Origin: DASXHD01 sp036488725
GTDB lineage: Bacteria; Myxococcota_A; Polyangia; Polyangiales; Polyangiaceae
Reading direction: 5' to 3'
Length of the DNA: 64,000 nucleotides
NCBI GenBank assembly: GCA_036488725.1
Contig: DASXHD010000058.1
Location: 1 to 64,000 of the forward strand
Every line of letters begins with the position of its first letter. Position 1 is the first letter of the stretch. Below, one piece after another: positions 8,634 to 16,599 of the stretch. The translations under genes were made by a program, and so were the position numbers. The notes under the pieces were generated by a model. The model ran no database searches, was not told the DNA's origin, and worked only from the letters and a program-made list of their open reading frames with translations.

Positions 8634-9551
8634 TCACGGTCCGCGGACGGGTCCGCCGAGGATCGAGCCGTCGTCGGGCGCGCGCTCGCATGCGGTCGTC
8701 TGAGCGCACACGACGGCGGTCACGACGCCCGCCGCGACCGCGAGCACCGCGACGCCGACCACGGTCCAAAACCACGGGCGCGAAACGAGGCTCGGCTTCT
8801 TCTCGAGATTGAAGTCGAGCTCGCGTCGGACGCCGCGCTCGACGATCGCGCTCGCCGAGAGATCGCGGAAGCCCTCGCGCGAAAGGAGGAGCGCGTGCCT
8901 GCCCGGCATCAAGGGCGCCTCGAGCGGCGTTCCACCTTTCGACGCGCCGTCGACGAGCACCGTCGACGCGGGCGGCGTGGAGCGGACGACGAGCACCCCG
9001 AGCGGAGAAGCCTTCACGAGCTGGAACACGAGCTCGACGCGGCCGCCGCCGGGGAGCACGACGTTTTGGCGCTGCGCGACGTAGTCGTCGGCGTCGACCT
9101 CGACCAGCGCGGGCCCCGCGTCGACCTGGAGGTCCCCGAGCGGCGTCGTCCCGATCGCGCGGTCGCGCACGAGCACGCGCGCGCCCGGCACGTTCGAAGA
9201 AATCGCGAGCGTCGCCACGTGCTTTTTGAAATCGCCGATGATCTGATCGAGCTGCGGGACGCGGTCGCGAAGCGCAGCCGGCGCGTCGACGCGGAAGCGC
9301 TCGAGCTGCACCACGGCCTCGGGATATCGGCCCATCGCGCCGAGCGCGCGGCCCATGTTGTAGAGGAAGCGCGGATCGCGCGACAGCGCGTACGCCTTCT
9401 CGTAGCCGTCGAGGGCGTCGCCGTAGCGCAGGTTGTCCATCGCCTGATCGGCGTGCACTTTGAGCTGGTCGACCGCGGCGCTCGACTGCGCATGCGCCGC
9501 CGTCGAAAGAAAAAACGCGACGAGCGCGGAGAAGATCCAGACGAAGCGCAT
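8634..9551 (-). CDS. TPR and PEGA-domain membrane protein, cassette A
   Basis: The protein has 305 aa with a signal peptide (about 1-21, AHAQ). TPR-like helices occupy about 25-105 (YGDALDGYEKAYAL, FLYNMGRALGAMGRY). Two PEGA-like beta domains follow, about 115-180 and 185-250 (GTTPLGDL, STPPASTVLVDG). A single C-terminal helix begins with RPWFWTVVG, and the protein ends PVRGP. PEGA domains are typically extracytoplasmic and associated with surface or peptidoglycan. The ATG at 9551 overlaps the kinase stop (TGATG); a GTG at 9554 gives a 4-nt overlap instead. It is co-transcribed with the kinase upstream. Confidence 0.85.
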   Translation of the reverse strand: MRFVWIFSALVAFFLSTAAHAQSSAAVDQLKVHADQAMDNLRYGDALDGYEKAYALSRDPRFLYNMGRALGAMGRYPEAVVQLERFRVDAPAALRDRVPQLDQIIGDFKKHVATLAISSNVPGARVLVRDRAIGTTPLGDLQVDAGPALVEVDADDYVAQRQNVVLPGGGRVELVFQLVKASPLGVLVVRSTPPASTVLVDGASKGGTPLEAPLMPGRHALLLSREGFRDLSASAIVERGVRRELDFNLEKKPSLVSRPWFWTVVGVAVLAVAAGVVTAVVCAQTTACERAPDDGSILGGPVRGP

Positions 9552-10852
9552 CACAGTCGGGTCGGGGCCGGAGCAGGGGCGCGCACGGTCGAGGCCGCGG
9601 CGTGCGGATGCGCGCTGCCGCTCGCGTGCGCTCGGCGCGGTTGGCTCGTCGCCGACGGTGTCTCGCCCACGGACTCCGACGTTAGCGGTTCGAGTGTCGT
9701 CGCGGTAGTCGTGTCCGAAGAGGCAGCGCGCGCCGATGCCGTGGCGATCGGCTCGCGCTCGATCGGGTGCGACCGTTTGCTGCGCACGGCGAGCGTGACG
9801 GCGAACGTGAGCACCATGCCGGTGACCCCGAGCGCCACGAAAAAACCGGTGCGCCGAGCGCTCGAGCTCGACGGCATCGACGGATCCGGCACCGTCGCGC
9901 CATCGGCCGGAACGTGCGGGAGCGTCGGCGCGCTCTCGATCTCCGAGCGCGGCGTCGGTGTGATCGGCCGATTGCCCGTCACGCCGGTCACCGCCGAAAC
10001 GGCGCCCGAGCCGAACGGAGCGATCGCCGCGGCGAGGTCCTGCACGGTCTGGAAGCGATCGTTCGCGTTCTTCTTCAGCGCGCCGTCGATGGCGTGCGTG
10101 AGCCCGGGCGGCACGTCGGGCCGGAACTGCGCGAGCGGCGGCGCCTCGTCGATGCAGATCGACGCCGCCGCGGCGGTCGCGCTCCCTTCGAACGGCGTCC
10201 GTCCCGCGAGCAGCTCGTACAGGATGACGCCGAGCGACCAGATGTCGGTGCGCGCGTCGACGTGCTTCGCCGATCGAATTTGCTCCGGCGACATGTAGAG
10301 CGGCGTGCCGATGACCGCCTGCGTCGCCGTCACGTGCGCGTCCTCGTCGTTTTCGACCTTCGAGATCCCGAAGTCGAGCACCTTCAGGCGTCGCGCCGCG
10401 CCTTCGCCGGTCACGAACAAGTTGGAGGGCTTGAGGTCACGGTGAATGACGCCCTTCGCGTGCGCCTCGGCCATCGCGTGGCAGGTCTGGAGCACGAAGT
10501 CGACGGCGTCGGCGATCGGAAGCGTCTTTTGTCGATCGAGGATCCCCCCGAGGTCGCTGCCCTCGAGAAATTCCATGATCATGTACGGCACGCCGTCCTC
10601 GGTCACGTCGACGTCGAGCACGCGCGCGGTGTTCTCGCTCTTCAGCTTCCCCGCCGCGCGAGCCTCGCGTTGGAAGCGCGAGACGACATCGGGTCGGTCG
10701 AGGATCTCCGGAAGCAGCATCTTGATCGCGACGCGCTGCTGCATCCGCGTGTGCTCGGCCTCGTAGACGACGCCCATCCCACCCGCGCCGAGGCGACGAA
10801 CGAAGCGATATTTGCCCGCGACCACGTCGCCCGGCTCGGGCAGCTTTCGCAT
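9551..10852 (-). CDS. transmembrane Ser/Thr protein kinase, cassette A
   Basis: The protein has 433 aa from the ATG at 10852; GTG codons at 10870 and 10888 are alternatives. Kinase motifs are GAGGMGVVY (22-30), Lys44 (VAIKML), HRDLKPSN (137-144), DFG (160-162) and SPEQ. A long Pro/Thr/Ser juxtamembrane linker precedes one helix (about 335-358), then a Ser/Thr/Pro/His-rich external tail of about 75 residues. The architecture suggests an envelope sensor signalling to the cytoplasm. It closely parallels the kinase at 14340, including the CxxA-free activation loop GTPLYMSPEQ, and is translationally coupled to the PEGA protein. Confidence 0.9.
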   Translation of the reverse strand: MRKLPEPGDVVAGKYRFVRRLGAGGMGVVYEAEHTRMQQRVAIKMLLPEILDRPDVVSRFQREARAAGKLKSENTARVLDVDVTEDGVPYMIMEFLEGSDLGGILDRQKTLPIADAVDFVLQTCHAMAEAHAKGVIHRDLKPSNLFVTGEGAARRLKVLDFGISKVENDEDAHVTATQAVIGTPLYMSPEQIRSAKHVDARTDIWSLGVILYELLAGRTPFEGSATAAAASICIDEAPPLAQFRPDVPPGLTHAIDGALKKNANDRFQTVQDLAAAIAPFGSGAVSAVTGVTGNRPITPTPRSEIESAPTLPHVPADGATVPDPSMPSSSSARRTGFFVALGVTGMVLTFAVTLAVRSKRSHPIEREPIATASARAASSDTTTATTLEPLTSESVGETPSATSQPRRAHASGSAHPHAAASTVRAPAPAPTRL

Positions 10853-10908
10853 GGAGGACGAGGGGGCCACCAAGCCGCAGCATATCACCGACCCGCGCCC
10901 GAATTATT

Positions 10909-11982
10909 TCAGTTCACGTGCGCGTAACCCATCGCGTGGAGGTACTGCCGTTCGGTGGCGACGTCTGCGGTCGAGACGGCGTTTCGCACCCAGCGATACT
11001 CGTCGAACTCGTAGGCGATCGCGAACCACGGGCCGCGCGGCGTTCCGCCGCTGAGCTCGAACGGCGGATTCGGATCGTCGCCCGACGATTGATCCGGCGG
11101 CCGGACGTACGCCGGGCCGAGCTCGCGCGCCGCGGGCTGCCACGTGATGTCGCCGGTCGGCGGTCCAGGGAACTCTTGCAAGACGACGTCGAGCGCTTGC
11201 CCCGCAGGCGATTGATAGTCCGCCGCGCCGCCGCCCGAGTCGGCAGCTCCCGCGGCGATCTCGAGCCCGAGATACCCGTTCGGCAAGAGCGAGCGCGCTT
11301 GAAGAAGGTACGCCGAGATCTCGCTCGGCTGCCAGACGGGCGTGACGCCGTCCCAACCTGGAATGAAGATGCAAAACGGCGTGAGATCCGTCGGGCTCTG
11401 GAGCGCCGCGACGATCGCCGGGAGATGCGCCGTGAGCCATCCGTAGCCGTACGACCACCCGTTGGGATCGTTGTAACCGCCGCCGCTCGGCGACTCGCCG
11501 TCGCCCGCGAGAAACACGATCGGCGTGAAACCATTCTGAATGACCTCGGCGACGAGCGCGCGAAACGACGGCAGGTCCCCGGTGAGATCTTTCCCCGGCA
11601 CGGGGTAGCTGTAGTTGCCGTCGTTCATGTACGCCCACGAGATCGACAGCGCGAGGTGCGTGTCGCCCGCGGCGTGCTTCGCCTGGTAGACGATCTGACG
11701 CGAGCTCGCGTCGAGCGAGCTGATCGCAGGCTCGAACCACGGAATGGCGCCGTAGGTCGGGAGCGTCACCGTGAGGCCTTGAAACGTGAGCGCGACCGAG
11801 AGGACCTGATCCCTCGTCGGTAGCTTCGGTCCGGCGTCGGCCGATTGCTGATCGGCGGGCGCGTCGTGCGTCGCCGCGTCGAAAGGCGCGCCCTCGTCCG
11901 CTGCTGCATCGGCCGGCACGTCGCCGCCTCCGGAGCAACCGATCGAGAGCGCCAGCATGGAGGTCAGGAGCCGTCCCGTCAT
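10909..11982 (-). CDS. lipoprotein with possible TIM-barrel glycosidase-like fold
   Basis: The protein has 357 aa. The lipobox IGC places the lipid Cys at 16, followed by an Asp/Ala stalk to about residue 50. The rest alternates predicted strands and helices with many aromatic residues (SISWAYMNDG, TPIVFLAGDGES, FIPGWDG, YLGLEIAAG), reminiscent of a TIM barrel acting on polysaccharide. Acidic residues in GDGES and YLGLEIA could be catalytic, but I cannot assign a GH family. It lies 56 bp upstream of the cassette A kinase on the same strand and might belong to its transcript. Confidence 0.65.
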   Translation of the reverse strand: MTGRLLTSMLALSIGCSGGGDVPADAAADEGAPFDAATHDAPADQQSADAGPKLPTRDQVLSVALTFQGLTVTLPTYGAIPWFEPAISSLDASSRQIVYQAKHAAGDTHLALSISWAYMNDGNYSYPVPGKDLTGDLPSFRALVAEVIQNGFTPIVFLAGDGESPSGGGYNDPNGWSYGYGWLTAHLPAIVAALQSPTDLTPFCIFIPGWDGVTPVWQPSEISAYLLQARSLLPNGYLGLEIAAGAADSGGGAADYQSPAGQALDVVLQEFPGPPTGDITWQPAARELGPAYVRPPDQSSGDDPNPPFELSGGTPRGPWFAIAYEFDEYRWVRNAVSTADVATERQYLHAMGYAHVN

Positions 11983-12096
11983 GACGGGAATCTGCTCGGG
12001 TCCGTCGCCACGGGCAACGAACCTCGCGCTCGTCTCACGCGATTGGCGCGTAGCGGGAGACGGTTGGCGCGCCCATGACCTCCACGCGTGTGGCGA

Positions 12097-12321
12097 TCAG
12101 GCGCGTGCGCGCGAACGCGACGTCGTGCGCTTGCGCGGACGAGCCGCCGCCATCTTCTTGCGCGGTTGCTTCGTGCCGCGCGTCTTGCGAGTCGGCGTAT
12201 CGAGCTTTTTTTCGACGCCTTGAAAGAGCTTTTGGGCCTTGGTTTCGGCCTTGCGGAGCACCTTCTTCGCGATGCGTTGAACCGTACGGCCCGTTTGCGG
12301 CCTTCGTTTGGTGGTCTTCAT
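12097..12321 (-). CDS. small basic histone H1-like protein
   Basis: The protein has 74 aa, with more than a third Lys or Arg, plus Thr and Ala, and no hydrophobic segment. The centre (VQRIAKKVLRKAETKAQKLF) can form an amphipathic basic helix, flanked by disordered KxxK/RxRK stretches. Such composition is typical of bacterial nucleoid-associated, H1-like tails, so DNA or RNA binding is inferred from charge only. It is the last gene after the O-methyltransferase, 29 bp downstream. Confidence 0.6.
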   Translation of the reverse strand: MKTTKRRPQTGRTVQRIAKKVLRKAETKAQKLFQGVEKKLDTPTRKTRGTKQPRKKMAAARPRKRTTSRSRARA

Positions 12322-12350
12322 GGCGCGTCGAGAGAGCACGAGCCGTGCCG

Positions 12351-13472
12351 TCAGGTCGCTTCGCCTTCGATGATGCTCACAGTCGGAAACGGGAAGACGC
12401 GCGTGAAACGAAAACCGCTCGCGGCGAAGAGCTTCGCGAGCTCGTCCACGCTGCGCTCGCGACCCTCGTCGCACGCGATCATCATCTGCAAGTCGACTTG
12501 CGTCCCGACGACGTCGCGCGCGAGCCGGTCGACGATCATTTCGACCAAGATGATCCGCTGACCTGGCTGCATCGCTCTGCGAACGACCTTCAAGATGCGC
12601 GTCGACGTCGCGTCGTCCCAGTCGTGGAGGATGTTTTTCATCATGTACGCATCGCAGCCGGACGGCACCTCGTCGAAGAAGCTTCCTGGCGCGAGCTCGA
12701 CGCGATCGAGGACGCCGCGCGCTTCGAGGAGCTCGCGCGCCGACGCGATGACCCCGTCGCCGTCGCACAAGACGCCGCGCACGTTCGGGTGTCGGATGAC
12801 GATCTCCGAGAGGAGCGTCCCGCGTCCTCCGCCGACGTCGCAGAGACGTTTCACTTCGGAGAACGGGTACAGCTTCGCCACGACCGGCGCGTCTTGCACC
12901 GTGATCCCCATCATGCAGTGCGCGAACATCTCGCGCTCGTCTTCGTGCTCGTCGAACCACTGCCAGACGCTCTTGCCGTGGACGCGCGCGAAGGCGCTTC
13001 TGCCGGTCTCGAGCGTGCGCGCGTAGTCGACCCAAGCGTGCGCGTTCGAACGCGACGCGAAATAGAGCGCCCACTCGCGGCTTCGCACGAGCTTGCCCGA
13101 CGTGAGCGCGCGCGAGAGGCGGTTGTTCTCGAAGGTGCCGTCCGAGCGCATCGCGAAGATGCCCGTATTCGCGAGCGCGCGGAGCGTTCGGTGCACCGCG
13201 TCCGCGTCGAGCGAGCGCGCCTCGGCGATCGCGCCGGCGTCGAGCGGCCCGCGGGCTTCGAGCAAGTCCGGGATGTCGTGCGCGCAGATCGCGCCGAGCA
13301 TCGCCGTCTGCATGATGCCCGTCGCGCGCTGGAACACGACGACGTGGGCCGGGCACAATCGATCGGCGAGCCGGAGCAAAAACGCGCGCACCCCGAGCAC
13401 GACGCGAATGCCGAGCGCGGGCGGCGCGTCGGGGAAGGTCTCTCTGCCGAGAGCGAGCGGCGATGGCTTCAA
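12351..13472 (-). CDS. SAM-dependent O-methyltransferase (methyltransferase_2 type)
   Basis: The protein is about 373 aa from a TTG at 13472; GTG codons at 13400 and 13391 are alternatives and the true start is uncertain. The N-terminal part is a winged-helix dimerisation domain (GPLDAGAIAEARSLDADAVHRTLRALA). The C-terminal Rossmann fold has the SAM loop LCDVGGGRG, a conserved acidic end of strand 2 (CDGDGV), and the catalytic-base motif ILHDWDD typical of hydroxyindole/polyketide O-methyltransferases. The substrate is probably an aromatic or polyketide hydroxyl, but no biosynthetic cluster is adjacent. It follows a lipoprotein gene by about 2 nt. Confidence 0.8.
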   Translation of the reverse strand: MKPSPLALGRETFPDAPPALGIRVVLGVRAFLLRLADRLCPAHVVVFQRATGIMQTAMLGAICAHDIPDLLEARGPLDAGAIAEARSLDADAVHRTLRALANTGIFAMRSDGTFENNRLSRALTSGKLVRSREWALYFASRSNAHAWVDYARTLETGRSAFARVHGKSVWQWFDEHEDEREMFAHCMMGITVQDAPVVAKLYPFSEVKRLCDVGGGRGTLLSEIVIRHPNVRGVLCDGDGVIASARELLEARGVLDRVELAPGSFFDEVPSGCDAYMMKNILHDWDDATSTRILKVVRRAMQPGQRIILVEMIVDRLARDVVGTQVDLQMMIACDEGRERSVDELAKLFAASGFRFTRVFPFPTVSIIEGEAT

Positions 13473-13474
13473 CG

Positions 13475-14014
13475 TCAGTCGCAGACGCCGAACGATACGC
13501 CGTTGGCCTTCACGAGATGGCATTTCTCTGGCGGGTTGCACTGCGAATCGGTCACGCAGATCGCGTGCTGATTCGCCGCGCAGACGCCTTGCGTGCCGCA
13601 GACCGTGAGATCCTCCGCCTGGCTCAACGTGATGATGCCCGGGCAGCCGAGGGTGATCGTCTGGCTCGCGGTCAGACAGCACGGCTCGCCGGTGCAGTAG
13701 GTCGGATCGGTGCAGTTGACGAGCTGCTGGCAAGTGTTCGCCGCGCTCTCGCAGACGAGGCCCGTGCTCGTGATGCACGTGTAAGGCATCCCCGTGTCGG
13801 TGCAGCCGTTGTCGAGATTCGGAAACGGCTCGGCGGCGTCGCAGCCGGCCTCGGCGCTGGTCGGCGCGTCGGAGCCGGCGTCTTGCGCGGTTGCGTCTTG
13901 CGCCGCTCCGTCGACGACATCGGGCCCCGCGTCGCCGACCGGGCTGTCGTCGCCCACGCACCCGAGCGACGCCGCAGCGAACGCCGCGACGAAAAGCAAA
14001 CGGTCCACCCTCAT
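13475..14014 (-). CDS. Cys-rich lipoprotein
   Basis: The protein has 179 aa with lipobox LGC (Cys19), then a stalk rich in Asp, Ala, Gly and Val. The mature domain has about 16 Cys arranged in short loops (CVTDSQCNPPEKCH), resembling the Cys-knot modules common in myxobacterial secreted proteins. It is first in a same-strand run with the methyltransferase at 12351. Function unknown. Confidence 0.75.
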   Translation of the reverse strand: MRVDRLLFVAAFAAASLGCVGDDSPVGDAGPDVVDGAAQDATAQDAGSDAPTSAEAGCDAAEPFPNLDNGCTDTGMPYTCITSTGLVCESAANTCQQLVNCTDPTYCTGEPCCLTASQTITLGCPGIITLSQAEDLTVCGTQGVCAANQHAICVTDSQCNPPEKCHLVKANGVSFGVCD

Positions 14015-14070
14015 GCGGCGAGTAGCTCACGCGCGTCCGCGACGGTCAAGACGGCAAAGCGCCCCGACGA

Positions 14071-14343
14071 TCAGTCGCCGCAAGACGTCGTGCATTCGAC
14101 GCTGGTGAACGTGATGAGCTCGCACGTCGCCGGCGCGCCGCATAGCGACGCGCAGGTGTCGGACGTCCCCGAGCCGCTGACGAACGTGCAGCCGGTCTGC
14201 GACGACGGATCGTAATCGAGGTCGAACGTTTGACCGCATGCGCCCGCGTCGTGCGGCGCGATCGGGGCGCACGTGCGCGAGTCGCCGCACGCGAGCGCGA
14301 GGGTCGCGGCGATGACGATCGCGATTCGCGTCACGAAGATCAC
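14071..14343 (-). CDS. small Cys-rich lipoprotein coupled to cassette B kinase
   Basis: The protein has 90 aa from a GTG at 14343 that overlaps the kinase stop by 4 nt (GTGA); a second in-frame GTG at 14334 is possible. The signal peptide ends LALAC (lipid Cys19). The mature part is about 70 residues with nine further Cys. Translational coupling to the kinase at 14340 suggests it may act with that kinase in the envelope. No family recognised. Confidence 0.7.
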   Translation of the reverse strand: MIFVTRIAIVIAATLALACGDSRTCAPIAPHDAGACGQTFDLDYDPSSQTGCTFVSGSGTSDTCASLCGAPATCELITFTSVECTTSCGD

Positions 14344-15674
14344 AGCCGGTCGGGGTTGTTTTGCGTGGGCTTCGGCGTCGGCGCTGCGCTTCGGGTGCTC
14401 GTCGCGAGCGGACGCGCGGCCGGTTTCACCGATGCGCTCGGCGGCGGAGCCGGCGTGGCTTCGCGCGTCGGAGACGGAGCCGGAGACGCAGACGGGAGCG
14501 GGGACGGAGACGGAGACGGAGCGGCCGAGATGATGCTCGTCTCCGGCGGCGCGGCCGCGGTCGGCGGGTTTTGGTGGCGCGTCGACGCGAAGATCGCGCC
14601 CGCCGCTCCGACGGCGACGAGCGCCGCCATCGCGCCGCCCATGACGAGCGTGCGACGCGGCGGCCGCGTCCCATCGGTGGTGCTCCAGTTGCCGTTCGTT
14701 CCGCCGCCGGTGACGGGGGCGACGAGCGTCGGCGCTTCGCCGATCGACGGCCCCGTCGACACGGCTCGCTCGGGCCGCGCGAGCGCCGGCGGCGGAACCG
14801 CGACCGACGAGAACGGCGCGAACGCCGTGAGCATCTCGCGCATGCTCTGGAAGCGCGCCGCCGGATCTTTCGACATCGCGCGCGCGATCGCGGCGGCGAG
14901 ATCCTCCGGCACGTCCGGTCTCGCGTCCCGGAGCGGCGGCGGCTCGTCGGCGACGATCTGCGCGCCCACGCCCGCCGCGCTGCCGATGAACGGCGGCTTT
15001 CCCGCGAGGAGCTCGTAGGCGATGACGCCGAGCGACCAAATGTCGCTGCGATGGTCGACGTTCTTCGCCGAGCGCACTTGCTCGGGCGACATGTAGAGCG
15101 GCGTCCCCATTTGCGTCTCGGTCGCCGTGACGCGCGCCTCGTTGGGCGAGACGATCTTCGAGATGCCGAAGTCGAGGACTTTCACGCAGCGCGTGCCGTC
15201 GGCTTCTTCGTTGAGAAAGAGATTCGACGGCTTGAGATCGCGGTGCACCGTGCCGGCCGCGTGCGCCTCGACCATCGCGGCGCCCGCTTGAACGACGTAG
15301 CCGATCGCTTCGCCGATCGGCAGCGGCCCGCGCGCGGTGAGCTCGGCGTCGAGATCATGGCCGTGGAGGAGCTCCATCACCATGTACGGGATGCCGCTCT
15401 CGGTTTGGTCGACGTCCGAAACGCGCGCGGCGTTGTGATGACGAAGGTTCGCCGCGGCGCGCGCCTCGCGCTCGAAGCGCCCGACGAGCTCCGGGCTCGC
15501 GAGAAGCGCGGGCATGAGCATCTTGATGGCGACGCGCTGCTCGAGCTTCATGTGCGTCGCCTCGAACACGACGCCCATCCCGCCCTGCCCAATCACGCGA
15601 TCGATGCGGTACTTCGAGACGGTCTCGCCAATTTTCGGAAGCGGCGGGGGCGGCACTGCGAACGAAGATAACAT
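14340..15674 (-). CDS. transmembrane Ser/Thr protein kinase, cassette B
   Basis: The protein has 444 aa. Kinase motifs are GQGGMGVVF (29-37), Lys51, HRDLKPSN (144-151), DFG (168-170) and GTPLYMSPEQ. A Pro/Thr linker precedes a helix near residues 337-360, then an external tail of about 80 residues made of Pro/Ser/Ala repeats. It is the closest relative in the window of the kinase at 9551. It is divergent from the PEGA protein at 15706 across only 31 bp, so a shared bidirectional promoter is likely. The small lipoprotein at 14071 follows with a 4-nt overlap. Confidence 0.9.
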   Translation of the reverse strand: MLSSFAVPPPPLPKIGETVSKYRIDRVIGQGGMGVVFEATHMKLEQRVAIKMLMPALLASPELVGRFEREARAAANLRHHNAARVSDVDQTESGIPYMVMELLHGHDLDAELTARGPLPIGEAIGYVVQAGAAMVEAHAAGTVHRDLKPSNLFLNEEADGTRCVKVLDFGISKIVSPNEARVTATETQMGTPLYMSPEQVRSAKNVDHRSDIWSLGVIAYELLAGKPPFIGSAAGVGAQIVADEPPPLRDARPDVPEDLAAAIARAMSKDPAARFQSMREMLTAFAPFSSVAVPPPALARPERAVSTGPSIGEAPTLVAPVTGGGTNGNWSTTDGTRPPRRTLVMGGAMAALVAVGAAGAIFASTRHQNPPTAAAPPETSIISAAPSPSPSPLPSASPAPSPTREATPAPPPSASVKPAARPLATSTRSAAPTPKPTQNNPDRL

Positions 15675-15705
15675 CGATCGCGAATGCGGTATGCTCGGCC
15701 CTCGT

Positions 15706-16599
15706 ATGCGCTTTCACTGGGGAGCGATCGCGCTTCTTTGCTTTTCGACGCGGGCATTCGCTGGCGGTGACGACGCGGCCGCGCTCAAGGCGCGCGCCGA
15801 CGCGGCGATGGACGCGCACCACTACGACGAAGCGATCGCCGGTTACACCGCCGCGTACGAGCGCTCGCCGAGCCCGCCGCTCCTCTACAACCGCGGTCGC
15901 GCATACGAGGCGCACGGCGACTACGCGCTCGCGTACGACGACGTCGAGCGCTTCAAAGAAACGGCGTCGCCCGAGGTGCGCGCGAAAGTCCCGAAGCTCG
16001 ACGAGCTCCTCGGCTCGCTCAAAGCGCGCTTTTCGACGTTTCAGCTGTCGTGCAACGTGGCCGGCGCGCACGTCATCGTCGGCGGGCGCGAGATCGGCGT
16101 GACGCCGCTCGCGCCGGTGCGGCTCACGGCCGGGAGGACGACGCTCGAGATCATCGCGGACGGCGAGGCCCCCTACAAGAAAGAGATCGATCTCCAAGGC
16201 GGCACGACGACCGAGCTCGACGCGGCGCTCGTCGCGCGCACGACGTTCGGCATTCTCACCATCACGACCGCGCCGCCGGGCGCCGCGATCACCGTCGACA
16301 AGACGCCGCTCGGCCTGTCGCCGACCGAGGGCACGTTTCCCGCTGGCACGCACGCGATCCTCGCGCACGTCGACGGTTACGACGACGCGCAGTCGCAAGC
16401 GGTGGTCGCGATCGGCGAGCGGCGCGTGATCGACCTCGCGCTCCACAAGCACCCCACGGTCTTCACGTCGCCGCTCTTCTGGACCGTCGTCGGAACGATC
16501 CTCGCGGGCACGGCGCTCGGGTTTTCGATCGCGGCCTTCTCCGAGCGCGGCCCCGATGCGGGGATCGGCTTTTCACCAGGACACGTGTCCGGCCCATGA
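15706..16599 (+). CDS. TPR and PEGA-domain membrane protein, cassette B
   Basis: The protein has 297 aa from the ATG at 15706 (another ATG at 15691 adds five residues). A signal peptide ends at AFAGG. A TPR region follows (YDEAIAGYTAAYERS, LLYNRGRAYEAHGDY), then two PEGA-like domains (GVTPLAPV, TTAPPGAAITVDK), and a C-terminal helix starting SPLFWTVVG. It ends GHVSGP. Layout and the FWTVVG and terminal GP motifs match the protein at 8634. Its stop overlaps the start of the lipoprotein at 16596 (ATGA), so the two are translationally coupled. Confidence 0.85.
   Translation: MRFHWGAIALLCFSTRAFAGGDDAAALKARADAAMDAHHYDEAIAGYTAAYERSPSPPLLYNRGRAYEAHGDYALAYDDVERFKETASPEVRAKVPKLDELLGSLKARFSTFQLSCNVAGAHVIVGGREIGVTPLAPVRLTAGRTTLEIIADGEAPYKKEIDLQGGTTTELDAALVARTTFGILTITTAPPGAAITVDKTPLGLSPTEGTFPAGTHAILAHVDGYDDAQSQAVVAIGERRVIDLALHKHPTVFTSPLFWTVVGTILAGTALGFSIAAFSERGPDAGIGFSPGHVSGP

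Noticed and set aside
10853..10888. GTG starts at 10870 and 10888 for the cassette A kinase
   Set aside because: A 14-base string around the GTG at 10870 also occurs at the GTG of the kinase at 2855, but the ATG at 10852 gives the usual short lead before GKYR, so I kept it as an alternative only.
13523..14030. Upstream extension of the O-methyltransferase frame
   Set aside because: The extension is antisense-free but Arg-rich and overlaps the lipoprotein at 13475, which has a proper signal and Cys pattern.
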